64,000 bases of DNA from Deltaproteobacteria bacterium HGW-Deltaproteobacteria-4 (GCA_002841765.1 PHAV01000007.1:62001-126000), one strand, 5' to 3'. Counted from the first letter of the stretch, positions 32,645-42,226 are shown. Notes: a model not told the origin generated them from the sequence alone. Translations and numbers: made by a program.

Positions 32645-33814
32645 TCAATTATACTGCTCTTGTCGCGCCAGCAGGTTGCCGACATAGAGATACGCATCAA
32701 GCGCGGAGATGCTGCCGTCGCCGTCGAAGTCAAGGTCAGGGATGGGCGCGCTCTCCTCTTTGGGGGGAGTGATGGCCAGGACAGGGACAATGACAACCGG
32801 AAACTGGATCAGATCCCCTTCCCCGGCAAGGAGGGCCTTAGCCGGCCAGATATCTGTGCTGGTGGTCAGTTCGACTTCCCAGCCCAGCTCTCCGGCATCC
32901 GCGATGGCGCCGAGGACACATCCCTGCACGCCGACGGCGGGAGTGTGTTGGCTGAGGGATTTGGGAAGATAGAGGATAATTTTGCTGCTGCCGTCGGCAA
33001 GGGCGACCGGGGGGATCTGGCGAACCTGGCTGTCGGTGGCGGGGTGGAGAAAAATCGCCTTGATGGCGGCAATTGTCCACGGTTGCGGAAGCCGTTCGAT
33101 GACGCGCACGATCTCTTCCTGGGAGTGAAAGCGCTTCTCCGCTCCGGAGGAGGCCGCAGGCGCCGTGGTTGTGCTTGTTGCCGCGGCGGCAATTGGCGTG
33201 GCTGGAATCGGCAAAGGTTCTCTGCTCGGAGGAGCGGGAAGGTACGGGGGCACTTCCGGCGGGGCAATATTCCCGCCGGAAGTGCCGGTGCGCCGCGATG
33301 TCACAATGGAAGATCCTATCGGCTCTACAACCCCTTCCTTCGGGTTGTCAGTGAGTTTTTCCGCTCCGGAATTCAGGGCTGGCAACTGCTGCCGGACGGT
33401 CGTCGCCACGATTTGACCGTTCGCATCGACGGTTTTGACGGTGAAGCGTGAGACCAGCAGTACCGCGTCGAGCGCGGTCGACTGAAGGTTGAGGAGGGGC
33501 CCGCTCTGTGCTAATGGCTGTGACGAGGCGACGCCGAGACGGATGGTGCCGGGGAATTTGTCGTTGATGGCGGCCATGGCTCCGGCCAATCCCGCCCCGG
33601 CCGTAGCGGTCAGACCGGCGAGGTACTGCGGATCATAACGCAACTCCAGATCGAGGGCATGAATGTTGCTCAGTCCGATCGCGTTGATCTGCCATTGGCC
33701 GTTACCGCCGGAGAGAATGATCTCGCCGGCCGTTGCAGGGCGGGTGCAAAGCAGGATAAGGAGGAGAAGAGCGACCACCGGCAGCGGTTGTCGCTCTGGA
33801 CGTCGGGGTAACAT
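32645..33814 (-). CDS. Secreted cohesin-like protein with single dockerin-type calcium motif
   Basis: Exported protein of 389 residues. A signal peptide (LPVVALLLLILLCTRPATA) is followed by a cohesin-like beta domain (about 30-160: LELRYDPQYL, IRLGVASSQPLAQSGPLL, LLVSRFTVK), a long Pro/Ala/Thr linker, a second folded region (about 225-350) and a C-terminal EF-hand-like half dockerin (DLDFDGDGSISALDAYLYVG). Cohesin and dockerin modules bind one another through calcium and hold extracellular complexes together; outside cellulosomes their partners are mostly unknown. ATG 33814 overlaps the lipoprotein stop by one base. Last gene of a three-gene operon. Confidence 0.72.
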   Translation of the reverse strand: MLPRRPERQPLPVVALLLLILLCTRPATAGEIILSGGNGQWQINAIGLSNIHALDLELRYDPQYLAGLTATAGAGLAGAMAAINDKFPGTIRLGVASSQPLAQSGPLLNLQSTALDAVLLVSRFTVKTVDANGQIVATTVRQQLPALNSGAEKLTDNPKEGVVEPIGSSIVTSRRTGTSGGNIAPPEVPPYLPAPPSREPLPIPATPIAAAATSTTTAPAASSGAEKRFHSQEEIVRVIERLPQPWTIAAIKAIFLHPATDSQVRQIPPVALADGSSKIILYLPKSLSQHTPAVGVQGCVLGAIADAGELGWEVELTTSTDIWPAKALLAGEGDLIQFPVVIVPVLAITPPKEESAPIPDLDFDGDGSISALDAYLYVGNLLARQEQYN

Positions 33815-34329
33815 CAGGGGACTGCTTCAGTAGTGACGCTGAGCTGTGCAGAGATGCCACTGAGATCAACCCCTGCGGAATCACTGGCGAAGGCTGTCAC
33901 AATGAAATCATCGGCTGTGGGCAGGGTTGCTCCGGCGGGATAGACACAGACGATCTGCATCAGGCTGGCGTCTCCGGAAAACCCATCGCTCTTGATGATG
34001 CCAACTATGACTTCTCCATTAGCGGTTGTTGCAGGAAGGTAGTTAACTACAGCGGTGGCGTCAATGACCAGAAACGATAAGGCGCTGGCGGTCGGCTGAT
34101 TGAGGCTGTCGGTCTCCAGTGCAAAGCCATCCGGAAGGACAACGTCGAGATCTGCCGAATAGATTGTGTCCGGAGCTCCTTGCAGGGCAAAGGTGACCGT
34201 GACCTTCTGTGCCGTTGATGGCGTTGATGGCGTTGCAGCGGGCGTTGACCCACCGCCACCGCCGCAAGCGTTAAGGACGAGCAAAAGGGTCAAGAAGAAA
34301 AGGAGTATCAACAGTTTCTTTAAGATCAT
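33814..34329 (-). CDS. Lipoprotein with cohesin-like domain
   Basis: A 171-residue lipoprotein. The signal peptide ends in the lipobox LNAC, so Cys is lipidated; GGGGGSTPAATPSTPSTA forms a flexible tether. The remaining beta-rich domain (SADLDVVLPDGFAL, LPATTANGEVIVGIIKSDGF, GATLPTADDFIVTAFA) resembles cohesin-like modules in fold pattern, though this is a by-eye judgement. ATG 34329 has AAGGAA eight bases upstream; ATG 34353 would add 8 residues. It lies 29 bases after the metalloprotease stop and may anchor that dockerin-tailed enzyme at the cell surface. Confidence 0.68.
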   Translation of the reverse strand: MILKKLLILLFFLTLLLVLNACGGGGGSTPAATPSTPSTAQKVTVTFALQGAPDTIYSADLDVVLPDGFALETDSLNQPTASALSFLVIDATAVVNYLPATTANGEVIVGIIKSDGFSGDASLMQIVCVYPAGATLPTADDFIVTAFASDSAGVDLSGISAQLSVTTEAVP

Positions 34330-34358
34330 GGGATTATTTCCTTGCCGGCTCATCCGGA

Positions 34359-37300
34359 TTACCAGAGACCTACGGCTTTACGCAGAATCACCAGAGCGTC
34401 AGCGGCGGTGACCTTGCCGTCGGGGGCGGGGATACGGTTGATCAGGGGGGCAAGATCAGCACTCATATCAACAGCTCTCTTGCCGATGGCCATCTGCAAG
34501 GCGAAAAGGGCATCGGCGGCCGTGGTTTCATAGCCGTCGTAGACATAGACTTTAACCACAGGAATATCCTGAGAGATCGGCGGCGCGGCGTTATAGTTGG
34601 TATCCCCGATCTGGTTAGCAGTGATGGTGCATGTCCCTGGGGCAATGCCATTGATGGTGTTGTCATTGGCAACCGTGCAGACGGTCGGTGTGAACGAAAA
34701 CCAGGTCACGTCCAGCCCGGAGGAGGCGGTGGTGCTGGCGGTAGTAAAGCCGTTCAATGGTAAAATCGGATGAGTGAAGGTGATCTCCGCGAGGGACTGA
34801 TTCGCTTTACCCACCGTGATATTTTGAGAGATCGGCGTCGCGGCGTTGTAGTTGCTATCTCCGACCTGATTCGCAACGATGGTGCAGATCCCGGCGGAGA
34901 GGCCGGTGACGGTGCTGCCGCTGATTGTGCAGGTGTCGGTGGTGGTCGAGGTCAAGGTCACGGCCAATCCGGAGGTGGCAGCGGCGCTGGCGGTGGTGGT
35001 GCCGTTTACCGCCAGAGCTGCCGGCAGGAAGGTGATCGCCGTGAGGGATTGGTCGAGTTTAAGTACAGTAAAGTTCGAATCATCTCCATAGGTAGTTCCA
35101 CTCATATTAGTGGAGACAACTCGAAAGTGATACGTCTCTCCGGGGTTAAGTCCGGTGAGTGTAACACTGACAGCCGTGTCGGTTGTACCGGATGCGGTCT
35201 CCGGAGACGGGGCAATGGTCGTGCCATAGCCCGTATCTGTGCCGTACTCAAAGCTGACCACGGAGTCGGAGTTGTTGGCATTGACATTGGCATTCAGTGT
35301 GGCGCCGCTCGTGCTAATGGCGGATGCCGCGCCGGTGGTGACGGTGGGGGCGGGGCTGGCAGCGAAGATTGCCGACACGTTCTTGGCGGCATCCATGGTC
35401 ACCTCGCAAGTCCCGCTGCCGCTGCATGCACCTTCCCAGTCGTTAAAAATCGAGTTGGGATCGGCATGAGCCGTGAGGCTAACGACTGTACCGTTATCAT
35501 AAGTCGCAGAACCGGTGCTCCCGGTCCAGACCAAGGTGCCGACATCCGGGGTGACGTTGCCGTTGCCCGTCAGTAGGACATTGAGTTCGTAACGTGCCGG
35601 AAAGGAGAGGTCATCAATCCAGGCGGTATCGAGCCCACTGAATTCACTCGAATCTTTTTTATATGTCCAAGTCAGTGTGTGAGTGCCGGTTTCCAAAGTG
35701 TAAGCGGCACGTGACCAGTTTGTCGAACCCGACCAGCGGCCTTTTTCGACACCATCGATAAAAAAGATTAAAAAGTCATAGGCAAACTCTGAATCGACTG
35801 CATACCGGAAAGAGACATAGCCTGGAATTTCGGTGGACACGGTTGTCTGTAACGTCGCGCTCTGGCTGTCAGCGATGGTCGGCGCCCCGGCGGCGTAAAC
35901 GCTATGGTAGCCGCTGTCCGTCACCTCCCAGCTGCTGTCGCCGTTGGAAAGCCACGGCAGGCGGGAGAAATCACCACTTTCAAAGTCATCTATGACCGGC
36001 AGGAGAGGGACGGGGGTCGTAGACCAATCTCCCGTCATCGCTGTGCCCGGAAGAGAAATGCCGGTCAGGCTGAAGTCGGTCGGAGTTCCGTCGTAAAAAT
36101 TGGAATTGGGCGCATCCAGCGGCCTCCAGGCACTATTGTTCCCCGCATAAAAGAGGGCGGGAGCAGACCCCCAGCAGTCGGCCAAGAACATGTCACAGAT
36201 TGCGGTGCTGGCTTGTACCGGAGAGACCCCCTGCCTTCCCCCGGTCGCGGTGAAATTATTGATATCGTTGGATCCGGCCGTGCCTGCCGTGGTGTCGATA
36301 TGGGTGAGGAGGAGGCCGCCTTGCCAGTTTGCGCCGAGCGCGTATTTGGCCCCGAGATCCCACCCGGCGGGGCGACGGTTTTCCACGAGATAGTATTCGC
36401 TCTCGCTGACCGGCGTCTGCAGTATATAGCCGGAGTCAGGGGCGGACAGGGACGGATGAATCGTGATGGTGGTGACCGGACCGGGTTCGGCGGCTGTCGC
36501 CCACCCCAGATATTGCCGCGACCAAAGATCGAGAGCGGTCGGCGTTGCCCCGGCATCTTCACTGCTGTCGGCCCCCCAGCTGCCGGCGGCCATCAGGGAG
36601 AAGATGCCCATGCCGGCATTGGTGTAGGAGGTGTCATAAAGATCCGGCAAGCCACAGAGGGCGTGTCCGAGTTCGTGAGCGATGATGCCCATGGTCTGTT
36701 GCCGCCCGGCACTGTTTAATTCGCCGTTCAGCGCCCAGTCGGTAACATGCAAACCGGCGGCCGTCACACCCGGACCGCCCCACGCATGCGCCCAGACACT
36801 CGGGAACTTGTCGCTGCTGTCGGAAGCTTCGTAGCCGGCATAGATAAAGTAGAGGGAGAGTTCGGACTGTTCCAGGGTGCCGTTATGGTCGGCATCAAAA
36901 GAACTGAAATCGACGAAGGTTGCCGCCTGCGCTAAGGCGAGGTTGAGGATGCCTGGTTCGGTCGCATAACTTTCATTGGGATCTCTATCCCCGCCCGGGT
37001 ACGGGTGCGGTGCTGCGATTGAGACAGTCAAAATCCCGGCGGGATTTCCAGGTTGACTGTGTGTTGCAGGGCTCACTCTGAGAGAAGAAAAAGAGTTGTC
37101 AGCATAATAACGGGTTACCGATTTGTTTGTTGGAGAAAAGACCGTCGATTCCCATTGCGCTGGCGTCGTTACCAGGTTGCGATCAGAGAAGTTGATCCGC
37201 ACCAGTAACAGTTTTCTTTCTCCCGCTATAGGTATTGGAGTCCAGTCCCCGACCGCTGCAAGCTGGACAGAAGGGGCGAGCGCTGCGGGAAAAGATAAAG

Positions 37301-37685
37301 ATTTCCCCTTCTGGCGTTCCTGATACGTTTTGTTGAGTGATTTTTGCCTGTATAGTTCGAGCGCTTTGTTGCGGGGAGGCTTGAGTCGCGGAGAAATATG
37401 AGAAGGTACGAATCCTTGCGGCATGGCCCGATATCCGGACGCTTTGAGTCTGCCGTTAGCATCTGGCTCGGCATAGTCCCAGTATTTTGTTTTGGGATTA
37501 TGCAGAATCGTGTAGCCGCTCTTTGTTTCCGTCCAGTGTTGAAATTCGTCCCCTTGTTGCCGGACTTTGATGATCGTTCCGTCCGGTTGTGCAATCTCCT
37601 CAAATCTCTGCAACGCCGGGGCGGCATAAAGATTCGGGCACAGGGCACAGGTGAGAATAAACATGAGGACAATAAAATTCCGCAT
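34359..37685 (-). CDS. M6-type secreted metalloprotease with dockerin-like C-terminus
   Basis: Exported protein of 1108 residues. A signal peptide (FIVLMFILTCALCPNLYA) precedes a propeptide-like region and an immune-inhibitor-A/M6 metalloprotease domain (about 150-440) with the zinc motif HELGHALCGLPDLYD and the family's Met-turn region (MGIFSLMAAGSWG). Then follow a jelly-roll-like domain (about 565-690), a repeat domain with LTAHADPNSIFNDWEGACSG, a fibronectin-III-like domain, two near-identical repeats (about 890-1045; both contain TITVGK/NYNAA...P(I)SQ) and a dockerin-like tail with two TAADAL helices (TTAADALFALQMAIG and VTAADALVILRKAVG). It probably degrades extracellular protein and docks to a cohesin-like partner encoded downstream. 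AGGAGG lies 9 bases before ATG 37685. Confidence 0.86.
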   Translation of the reverse strand: MRNFIVLMFILTCALCPNLYAAPALQRFEEIAQPDGTIIKVRQQGDEFQHWTETKSGYTILHNPKTKYWDYAEPDANGRLKASGYRAMPQGFVPSHISPRLKPPRNKALELYRQKSLNKTYQERQKGKSLSFPAALAPSVQLAAVGDWTPIPIAGERKLLLVRINFSDRNLVTTPAQWESTVFSPTNKSVTRYYADNSFSSLRVSPATHSQPGNPAGILTVSIAAPHPYPGGDRDPNESYATEPGILNLALAQAATFVDFSSFDADHNGTLEQSELSLYFIYAGYEASDSSDKFPSVWAHAWGGPGVTAAGLHVTDWALNGELNSAGRQQTMGIIAHELGHALCGLPDLYDTSYTNAGMGIFSLMAAGSWGADSSEDAGATPTALDLWSRQYLGWATAAEPGPVTTITIHPSLSAPDSGYILQTPVSESEYYLVENRRPAGWDLGAKYALGANWQGGLLLTHIDTTAGTAGSNDINNFTATGGRQGVSPVQASTAICDMFLADCWGSAPALFYAGNNSAWRPLDAPNSNFYDGTPTDFSLTGISLPGTAMTGDWSTTPVPLLPVIDDFESGDFSRLPWLSNGDSSWEVTDSGYHSVYAAGAPTIADSQSATLQTTVSTEIPGYVSFRYAVDSEFAYDFLIFFIDGVEKGRWSGSTNWSRAAYTLETGTHTLTWTYKKDSSEFSGLDTAWIDDLSFPARYELNVLLTGNGNVTPDVGTLVWTGSTGSATYDNGTVVSLTAHADPNSIFNDWEGACSGSGTCEVTMDAAKNVSAIFAASPAPTVTTGAASAISTSGATLNANVNANNSDSVVSFEYGTDTGYGTTIAPSPETASGTTDTAVSVTLTGLNPGETYHFRVVSTNMSGTTYGDDSNFTVLKLDQSLTAITFLPAALAVNGTTTASAAATSGLAVTLTSTTTDTCTISGSTVTGLSAGICTIVANQVGDSNYNAATPISQNITVGKANQSLAEITFTHPILPLNGFTTASTTASSGLDVTWFSFTPTVCTVANDNTINGIAPGTCTITANQIGDTNYNAAPPISQDIPVVKVYVYDGYETTAADALFALQMAIGKRAVDMSADLAPLINRIPAPDGKVTAADALVILRKAVGLW

Positions 37686-37758
37686 CGAGTGCTGCCTCCT
37701 GAAACGCTCTGTTTTACCAATGAATTATGGTTGTTGTTGCGAAAAAATGTCTTCTGAA

Positions 37759-37787
37759 ATAATAGCACATTGATGCATTGAGGACAA
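37759..37787 (-). promoter_or_regulatory. Sigma70-type promoter for metalloprotease operon
   Basis: On the minus strand TTGTCC (37787-37782), 17 bases, TATTAT (37764-37759), leaving a leader of about 67 bases before the metalloprotease ATG. Confidence 0.52.
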
Positions 37788-37809
37788 AAAAGTGAGAATC
37801 AATCCCCTT

Positions 37810-39450
37810 CTAGCTCCGTCGCTGTAAATACCAGTTGATCAATCCATTGGTCGAGGCATCGTGGCTGCTCACACTTGCCGGCGTCACCAGCTCGGGGAGG
37901 ATGGCGCCGGCGAGCTGTTTACCGAGCTCGACCCCCCATTGATCGAAAGAATTGATCCCCCAGATCACTCCCTGCACAAAGACCTTGTGTTCGTACAGAG
38001 CGATCAACATCCCCAGGCTGCGGGGGGTGATCTCTTCGAGAAGCAGGGTGCTGCTCGGCCGGTTGCCGGGGAAGATCCGATGCGGCAGGAGGGCGGCAAT
38101 GTCGTCTTCCTCCATCCCCGCGGCCGCCATCTCCGCCTGCGCCTCGGCGGCACTTTTGCCGCGCATCAGCGCTTCGGCCTGGGCAAAGACATTGGCGAGG
38201 AGGATGGGGTGGTGCGGACCGAGTTGATGATGACTGCGCGCCGGGGCGATGAAGTCGCAGGGGACGAGCTGCGTCCCTTGATGGATGAGCTGGTAAAAGG
38301 CGTGCTGCCCGTTCGTCCCCGGCTCGCCCCAAAGGATCGGCCCGGTCGGGTAATCGACGACCTCGCCGCTGCGCGTCACCCGCTTGCCGTTGCTCTCCAT
38401 CTCCAGCTGTTGCAGGTAGGCGGGGAAACGGTGCAGATACTGATCGTAAGGGAGGACCGCCTGACTCGCCGCCCCCCAAAAGTTGCTGTTCCAGATTCCC
38501 AGCAGCGCCATCAGCACCGGGATATTCTTCTCCAGCGGCGCGTTGCGGAAATGTTCATCGACCGCAAAGCCGCCATCGAGGAGCTCCTCGAAGTGATCGT
38601 AGCCGATCGACAGGGCGAGGGAGAGACCGACCGCTGACCACAACGAGTAGCGGCCGCCGACCCAGTCCCAGAAGCCAAACATGTTGGCGGGATCGATGCC
38701 GAACTCGCGTACCAGCTTTTCGTTGGTCGAGACCGCGACAAAATGGCGGCTGATCTCCTCCATATTTCCCCCCTGGTCGATAAACCAGTTGCGGGCGGAA
38801 TAAGCATTCGCCAGGGTCTCGTGGGTGGTAAAGGTCTTCGAGACGACAACAAAGAGGGTGGTCTCGGCATGCAGGCCCTTGAGGGTTTCAACCAGATCGC
38901 TGGCATCGACATTGGAGACGAAGTGGCTGCGCAGGCCGGAGACGTAGGGGGTGAGGGCGGCGCAGGCCATCTTTGGTCCAAGATCGGAGCCGCCGATGCC
39001 GATGTTGACGACATCGGTGATCCGTTTGCTGCTGTAGCCGCGCCAGCCTCCGCTGCGCACCTGCATGCAAAAGCGCCGCATCTCGCCGAGGACATCGCGT
39101 ACTGCCGGCATGACATCTCCGCCATCGACAATCACCGGCCGTTCGCTGCGATTGCGCAGGGCGGTGTGGAGGACGGCGCGCCCTTCGCTGCTATTGATTT
39201 TGGCGCCGTTGAACATGGCATCGCGGTGGATGTCAAGGTTGCGAACTCGGGCGAGCTGGCAGAGCAGCGGCATAGTCTCGGCATCGATGAGCTGTTTGGA
39301 GTAGTCGAAGAGGAGCCCGTCAAATTCGACGGAGAAGCGGGCAAAACGATCAGGATCGGCGGCAAAGGCAGCGCGTAGCGAGCGCCCTTCCCAGTTGCGG
39401 CGATGTTCGGTCAGGGCCTGCCAGGCCGGCAGTTCAGTCAGATTATCCAT
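37810..39450 (-). CDS. pgi: Glucose-6-phosphate isomerase
   Basis: Cytosolic glycolytic enzyme of 546 residues interconverting glucose-6-phosphate and fructose-6-phosphate, close in size to E. coli Pgi. Family signatures: [14 protein letters not shown] (sugar-phosphate loop), [34 protein letters not shown], and near the end the second PGI signature around [18 protein letters not shown]. The catalytic Glu and His ([18 protein letters not shown]) are present. ATG 39450 has GGAG six bases upstream; an in-frame start at 39480 adds ten residues without ribosome site. The metalloprotease operon follows on the same strand, 124 bases away and with its own promoter. Confidence 0.96.
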   Translation of the reverse strand: MDNLTELPAWQALTEHRRNWEGRSLRAAFAADPDRFARFSVEFDGLLFDYSKQLIDAETMPLLCQLARVRNLDIHRDAMFNGAKINSSEGRAVLHTALRNRSERPVIVDGGDVMPAVRDVLGEMRRFCMQVRSGGWRGYSSKRITDVVNIGIGGSDLGPKMACAALTPYVSGLRSHFVSNVDASDLVETLKGLHAETTLFVVVSKTFTTHETLANAYSARNWFIDQGGNMEEISRHFVAVSTNEKLVREFGIDPANMFGFWDWVGGRYSLWSAVGLSLALSIGYDHFEELLDGGFAVDEHFRNAPLEKNIPVLMALLGIWNSNFWGAASQAVLPYDQYLHRFPAYLQQLEMESNGKRVTRSGEVVDYPTGPILWGEPGTNGQHAFYQLIHQGTQLVPCDFIAPARSHHQLGPHHPILLANVFAQAEALMRGKSAAEAQAEMAAAGMEEDDIAALLPHRIFPGNRPSSTLLLEEITPRSLGMLIALYEHKVFVQGVIWGINSFDQWGVELGKQLAGAILPELVTPASVSSHDASTNGLINWYLQRRS

Positions 39451-39485
39451 GGGGCTCTCCTTTGGGGGGTGAATCATCAATCAAG

Positions 39486-39514
39486 TTGACCACCTCGACT
39501 TTATACACCATACT
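39486..39514 (+). promoter_or_regulatory. Sigma70-type promoter for yaeQ operon
   Basis: TTGACC at 39486-39491, 17 bases, CATACT at 39509-39514; it lies in the 123-bp region divergent from pgi. Confidence 0.45.
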
Positions 39515-39573
39515 TGCCCCCTTGTCAGCCGCATCTACCACAAAAACTTGTGTCATTCCCGAAGGAAACTATC

Positions 39574-40122
39574 ATGGCTCTGCCCTCCACGATCTACCGC
39601 GTCAGCATCGAACTTGCTGATCTCGATCGTAATCTTTATGAAAAACTCGAAACGACCATTGCCCGTCATCCCTCCGAGACCAATGAACGGCTCATTGCCC
39701 GTCTCTTTGCATACGCCCTCTGCTACAGCGAGGATCTGAGCTTTACCAAGGGGATTGCCGCGGCGGATGAGCCGGATCTCTGGACCAAGGAGCCGGATGG
39801 GCGGGTGCGGGAATGGATCGAGGTCGGCCTCCCCGACTTCGAACGGCTGCGCAAGGTCAGCCGTCATGCCGAAAAGGTAATGCTGATCGCCAGCGGCAGT
39901 GCCAGCGCGTTCTGGCGCTGGCAGGAAGCGATGTTCCCCAGGCTCGCGGTCATCGACAACCTGACGATCCTCGCGCTGGAGCCGGCCTTTGTCGGCCAGA
40001 TTGTCGCCAAGTTGCAGCGGGCAATTACCTGGTCGCTGACGATCACCGAGGGAAACATCTATCTCACCATCGGCAACGACACGCTCGAATCGCAGATCCT
40101 CTTTCTCCAGGGGGAGCGGTGA
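39574..40122 (+). CDS. yaeQ: YaeQ family protein
   Basis: A 182-residue soluble protein of the YaeQ family (PF07152): [19 protein letters not shown] at the N-terminus, [37 protein letters not shown] and NLTILALE. Structures of this family show a PD-(D/E)xK nuclease-like fold, with the W-(I/V)-(E/D)-(V/I)-G-x-P segment at the would-be active site, but activity and role are unsettled; early reports of suppression of rfaH mutants have not been extended here. RBS AAGGAA, ATG 39574. The DUF188 gene overlaps its stop by 4 bases, so translation is coupled. Confidence 0.9.
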   Translation: MALPSTIYRVSIELADLDRNLYEKLETTIARHPSETNERLIARLFAYALCYSEDLSFTKGIAAADEPDLWTKEPDGRVREWIEVGLPDFERLRKVSRHAEKVMLIASGSASAFWRWQEAMFPRLAVIDNLTILALEPAFVGQIVAKLQRAITWSLTITEGNIYLTIGNDTLESQILFLQGER

Positions 40123-40574
40123 TCATCTGGATCGACGCCGACGCCTGTCCGCGTCTCGCGCGGGAGATCGTTTTCAAGGCGGCCGAGAGGCTGAAGTTGC
40201 CGGTCTGTCTCGTCGCCAACCAGCCGATGGGCCGGCATCATTCGTCGCTGATTACTTCGGTGCATGTCCATGGTGGTTTTGATGCCGCCGATGACTATAT
40301 TGCCCAGCAGGTCGCCCCCGGCGATCTCGTCATCACCGCCGACATTCCCCTCGCTGCCCGCATCGTCAGCGCCGGCGCTCTCGCCATCGACCCGCGTGGC
40401 GACCTCTACGACGATTCCAACGTCAACGAACGCCTGTCGATGCGTGATCTCCTCGCCGACCTCCGCAACGACGGCCTCGTTTCCGGCGGCCCGCCTCCCT
40501 TTGGTGTGAATGACCGGAAACGCTTTGCGGCGACGCTGGACCGGACTCTGACCCGATTGAATCGACCAGGTTGA
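40119..40574 (+). CDS. YaiI/YqxD (DUF188) family protein
   Basis: A 151-residue protein with the DUF188 pattern: [73 protein letters not shown] and [20 protein letters not shown]. The acidic cluster and fold relate it to PIN-like nucleases, but no function is known. GTG 40119 lies within the yaeQ stop (GGGGAG two bases upstream, closer than usual), so it probably relies on coupled translation. Confidence 0.9.
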   Translation: MIIWIDADACPRLAREIVFKAAERLKLPVCLVANQPMGRHHSSLITSVHVHGGFDAADDYIAQQVAPGDLVITADIPLAARIVSAGALAIDPRGDLYDDSNVNERLSMRDLLADLRNDGLVSGGPPPFGVNDRKRFAATLDRTLTRLNRPG

Positions 40575-40614
40575 ACCGGCGCGTCTCTTCTTAATTCACA
40601 GGTAACGATTTCCC

Positions 40615-41385
40615 ATGACGACTCGCACCCTCACCCTCAGCGACGGCCGCAGCATTACTTATCACATTCGCCGCTCGCAGCGGGCCAAGCACGTGGGGTT
40701 GCGCCTCAGCCGCCAGGCCGGGCTGCAGGTGACGGTGCCGCTCGGCGTCACCCTGGCGCGGGTCGATGCGGTGGTCCTTGCCAAGAGCGTGTGGATCATC
40801 AAGCATCTGACCAGTTTCGCCGCCATGCCGCCCGCGCTGCCCGTTCCGACCGCTCCGGCGCCGCTCCCCCTGGGCATCGCGCTGCCGGCCCTCGGCGAGA
40901 CCTGGACAGTGGCGTACGCGCAGAGCGGGATGTCTGGCGTGCGCGCAGCCACTCTCGCGCCGGGAGAGTTGCAGCTACGCGGCGCGGTGGCAGATGAAGA
41001 ACTCTGCCGGCGGGTGCTGCGCTTGTGGCTGGCGCAACGCGCCGAGATGACGTTGCTGCCGCAATTGCAGGAGCTGGCCATTGCCGCCGGGTTTCGCTAC
41101 GTGCGCGGTCAGATCCGCGGGCAGCGCACCCGTTGGGGGAGTTGTTCAGGTCGCGGGACAATTTCCCTCAACTGGCATCTGCTCTTCCTGGCGCCGGAAC
41201 AGGTGCGTTACGTGCTGCTGCACGAACTCTGTCATACGGTCGAGCTCAACCATTCTCCCCGTTTCTGGCGGTTGCTGCAGCAGCACCAACCCGACTCGGA
41301 GGCACTGCGCAAGATTATGCGCCGTGCCTGGCATGAACTGCCGGCGTGGCTGCATGAAGCGCAGCAGCCGCGGAAGGTTGATTGA
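40615..41385 (+). CDS. YgjP-like (DUF45/M48-type) metallopeptidase domain protein
   Basis: A 256-residue soluble protein. The C-terminal half holds the zinc-peptidase motif HELCHTVELNHSPRFW, preceded by RWGSCSGRGTISLNWHLLFL, which defines the YgjP/DUF45 group of SprT-like metallopeptidases. The N-terminal part (RRSQRAKHVGLRLSRQAGL) is the family's usual basic beta region. Members often sit near restriction systems or DNA-repair genes, but no substrate is known. The start ATG 40615 has only a weak ribosome site. 40 bases separate it from the DUF188 gene. Confidence 0.88.
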   Translation: MTTRTLTLSDGRSITYHIRRSQRAKHVGLRLSRQAGLQVTVPLGVTLARVDAVVLAKSVWIIKHLTSFAAMPPALPVPTAPAPLPLGIALPALGETWTVAYAQSGMSGVRAATLAPGELQLRGAVADEELCRRVLRLWLAQRAEMTLLPQLQELAIAAGFRYVRGQIRGQRTRWGSCSGRGTISLNWHLLFLAPEQVRYVLLHELCHTVELNHSPRFWRLLQQHQPDSEALRKIMRRAWHELPAWLHEAQQPRKVD

Positions 41386-41431
41386 TTCTGCTTTGGGGGG
41401 ATGGAAGGGAGGGCTTGGGCGTCGATAAGGA

Positions 41432-41851
41432 TTACGGCTCCATCACCGCGAGACCTTCTGCCCTGGCTGCTTGATTGAGCCGATCATCAAACGAGGAGAA
41501 AGACAGCGTGAGCTGATCCCTGGTCGCGAGGCGTAGCGCGGCACTGAGATGCACGGCGTCAAAACCGCGCAGGGAGTGGCGTTCGGCCAGGTCGGCGGCG
41601 AGTTGTTCGTCGAAATCGAGGGCCACGAGATGTTTCCAGTCTGCCCGGATCGCCTCTTGCAGCCGGCGATAGCTGTCTTGATCAAGATCGCGGCTGTTAA
41701 AACGCCGGGTCAGGGCGGAGATCATTTCGGGGAGCGCTACTCGACAGGTGGCGACCATGTCCGCCTTGCCCACCCAGACGCCGACCGCTGCCGAGCCCTC
41801 TTCCTCAACATAGAGCTTGACCAGACTGCTGGTGTCGCAATAGAGGATCAT
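41432..41851 (-). CDS. PIN-domain toxin (VapC-like)
   Basis: A 139-residue PIN-domain protein, predicted ribonuclease toxin. The four acidic active-site positions are visible: Asp6 (YCDTSSLVKLY), Glu42 (ALPEMISAL), and the C-terminal pair in LRGFDAVHLSAAL and SFDDRLNQAA. Family members cleave tRNA or other RNA. ATG 41851 overlaps the antitoxin stop by 4 bases (ATGA), the classic toxin-antitoxin layout with the antitoxin first. It is transcribed toward the YgjP-type gene. Confidence 0.9.
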   Translation of the reverse strand: MILYCDTSSLVKLYVEEEGSAAVGVWVGKADMVATCRVALPEMISALTRRFNSRDLDQDSYRRLQEAIRADWKHLVALDFDEQLAADLAERHSLRGFDAVHLSAALRLATRDQLTLSFSSFDDRLNQAARAEGLAVMEP

Positions 41852-42108
41852 CGCCGCTCCGCGATGACGGTTGCCGAAAGGGGATCTCCCTCAATCTTCA
41901 CTCCGACGAGACCGGCCGGCTTTCCGCCGCTCCACGTCGCCCCCCCTTCCGCCACCAGGCCCAGGACGGCCCGGCGTTCGGGGGTGATGGGGAGGAGCAG
42001 TGCCACCTCCCTCCCCCGGTCGGTGACAACGACCTCTTCCCCTTGGCTGGCAAGACCGATGTAGGTGCTCAGATGGGCCTTAAGCTCACGGATTCCGACG
42101 GTATGCAT
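41848..42108 (-). CDS. Phd/YefM-type antitoxin
   Basis: An 86-residue DNA-binding antitoxin. The N-terminal IRELKAHLSTYIGLASQGEEVVVTDRG is the Phd/YefM fold, followed by VALLLPI and a tail that should wrap the toxin. RBS AAAGGAA seven bases before ATG 42108. A perfect 8-bp inverted repeat with 7-base spacer covers the -10 box, so the protein is expected to repress its own operon, with toxin as co-repressor. Confidence 0.9.
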   Translation of the reverse strand: MHTVGIRELKAHLSTYIGLASQGEEVVVTDRGREVALLLPITPERRAVLGLVAEGGATWSGGKPAGLVGVKIEGDPLSATVIAERR

Positions 42109-42141
42109 GCCGTGTTCCTTTCTTGTCAGTGTATTTGTGTC

Positions 42142-42173
42142 TACACAATACCACGAATTGTGTACTCAAACAA
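42142..42173 (-). promoter_or_regulatory. Toxin-antitoxin promoter with palindromic operator
   Basis: On the minus strand TTGTTT (42173-42168), 17 bases, TATTGT (42150-42145). The perfect palindrome TACACAAT-N7-ATTGTGTA (42142-42164) overlaps the -10 element and the spacer and is the expected binding site of the antitoxin. Confidence 0.7.
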
Positions 42174-42226
42174 TTTTTGCTCCGTGTGGGCGGTGAGCAG
42201 GTTTTATCGCGGGTCTGTCAAGCCTT

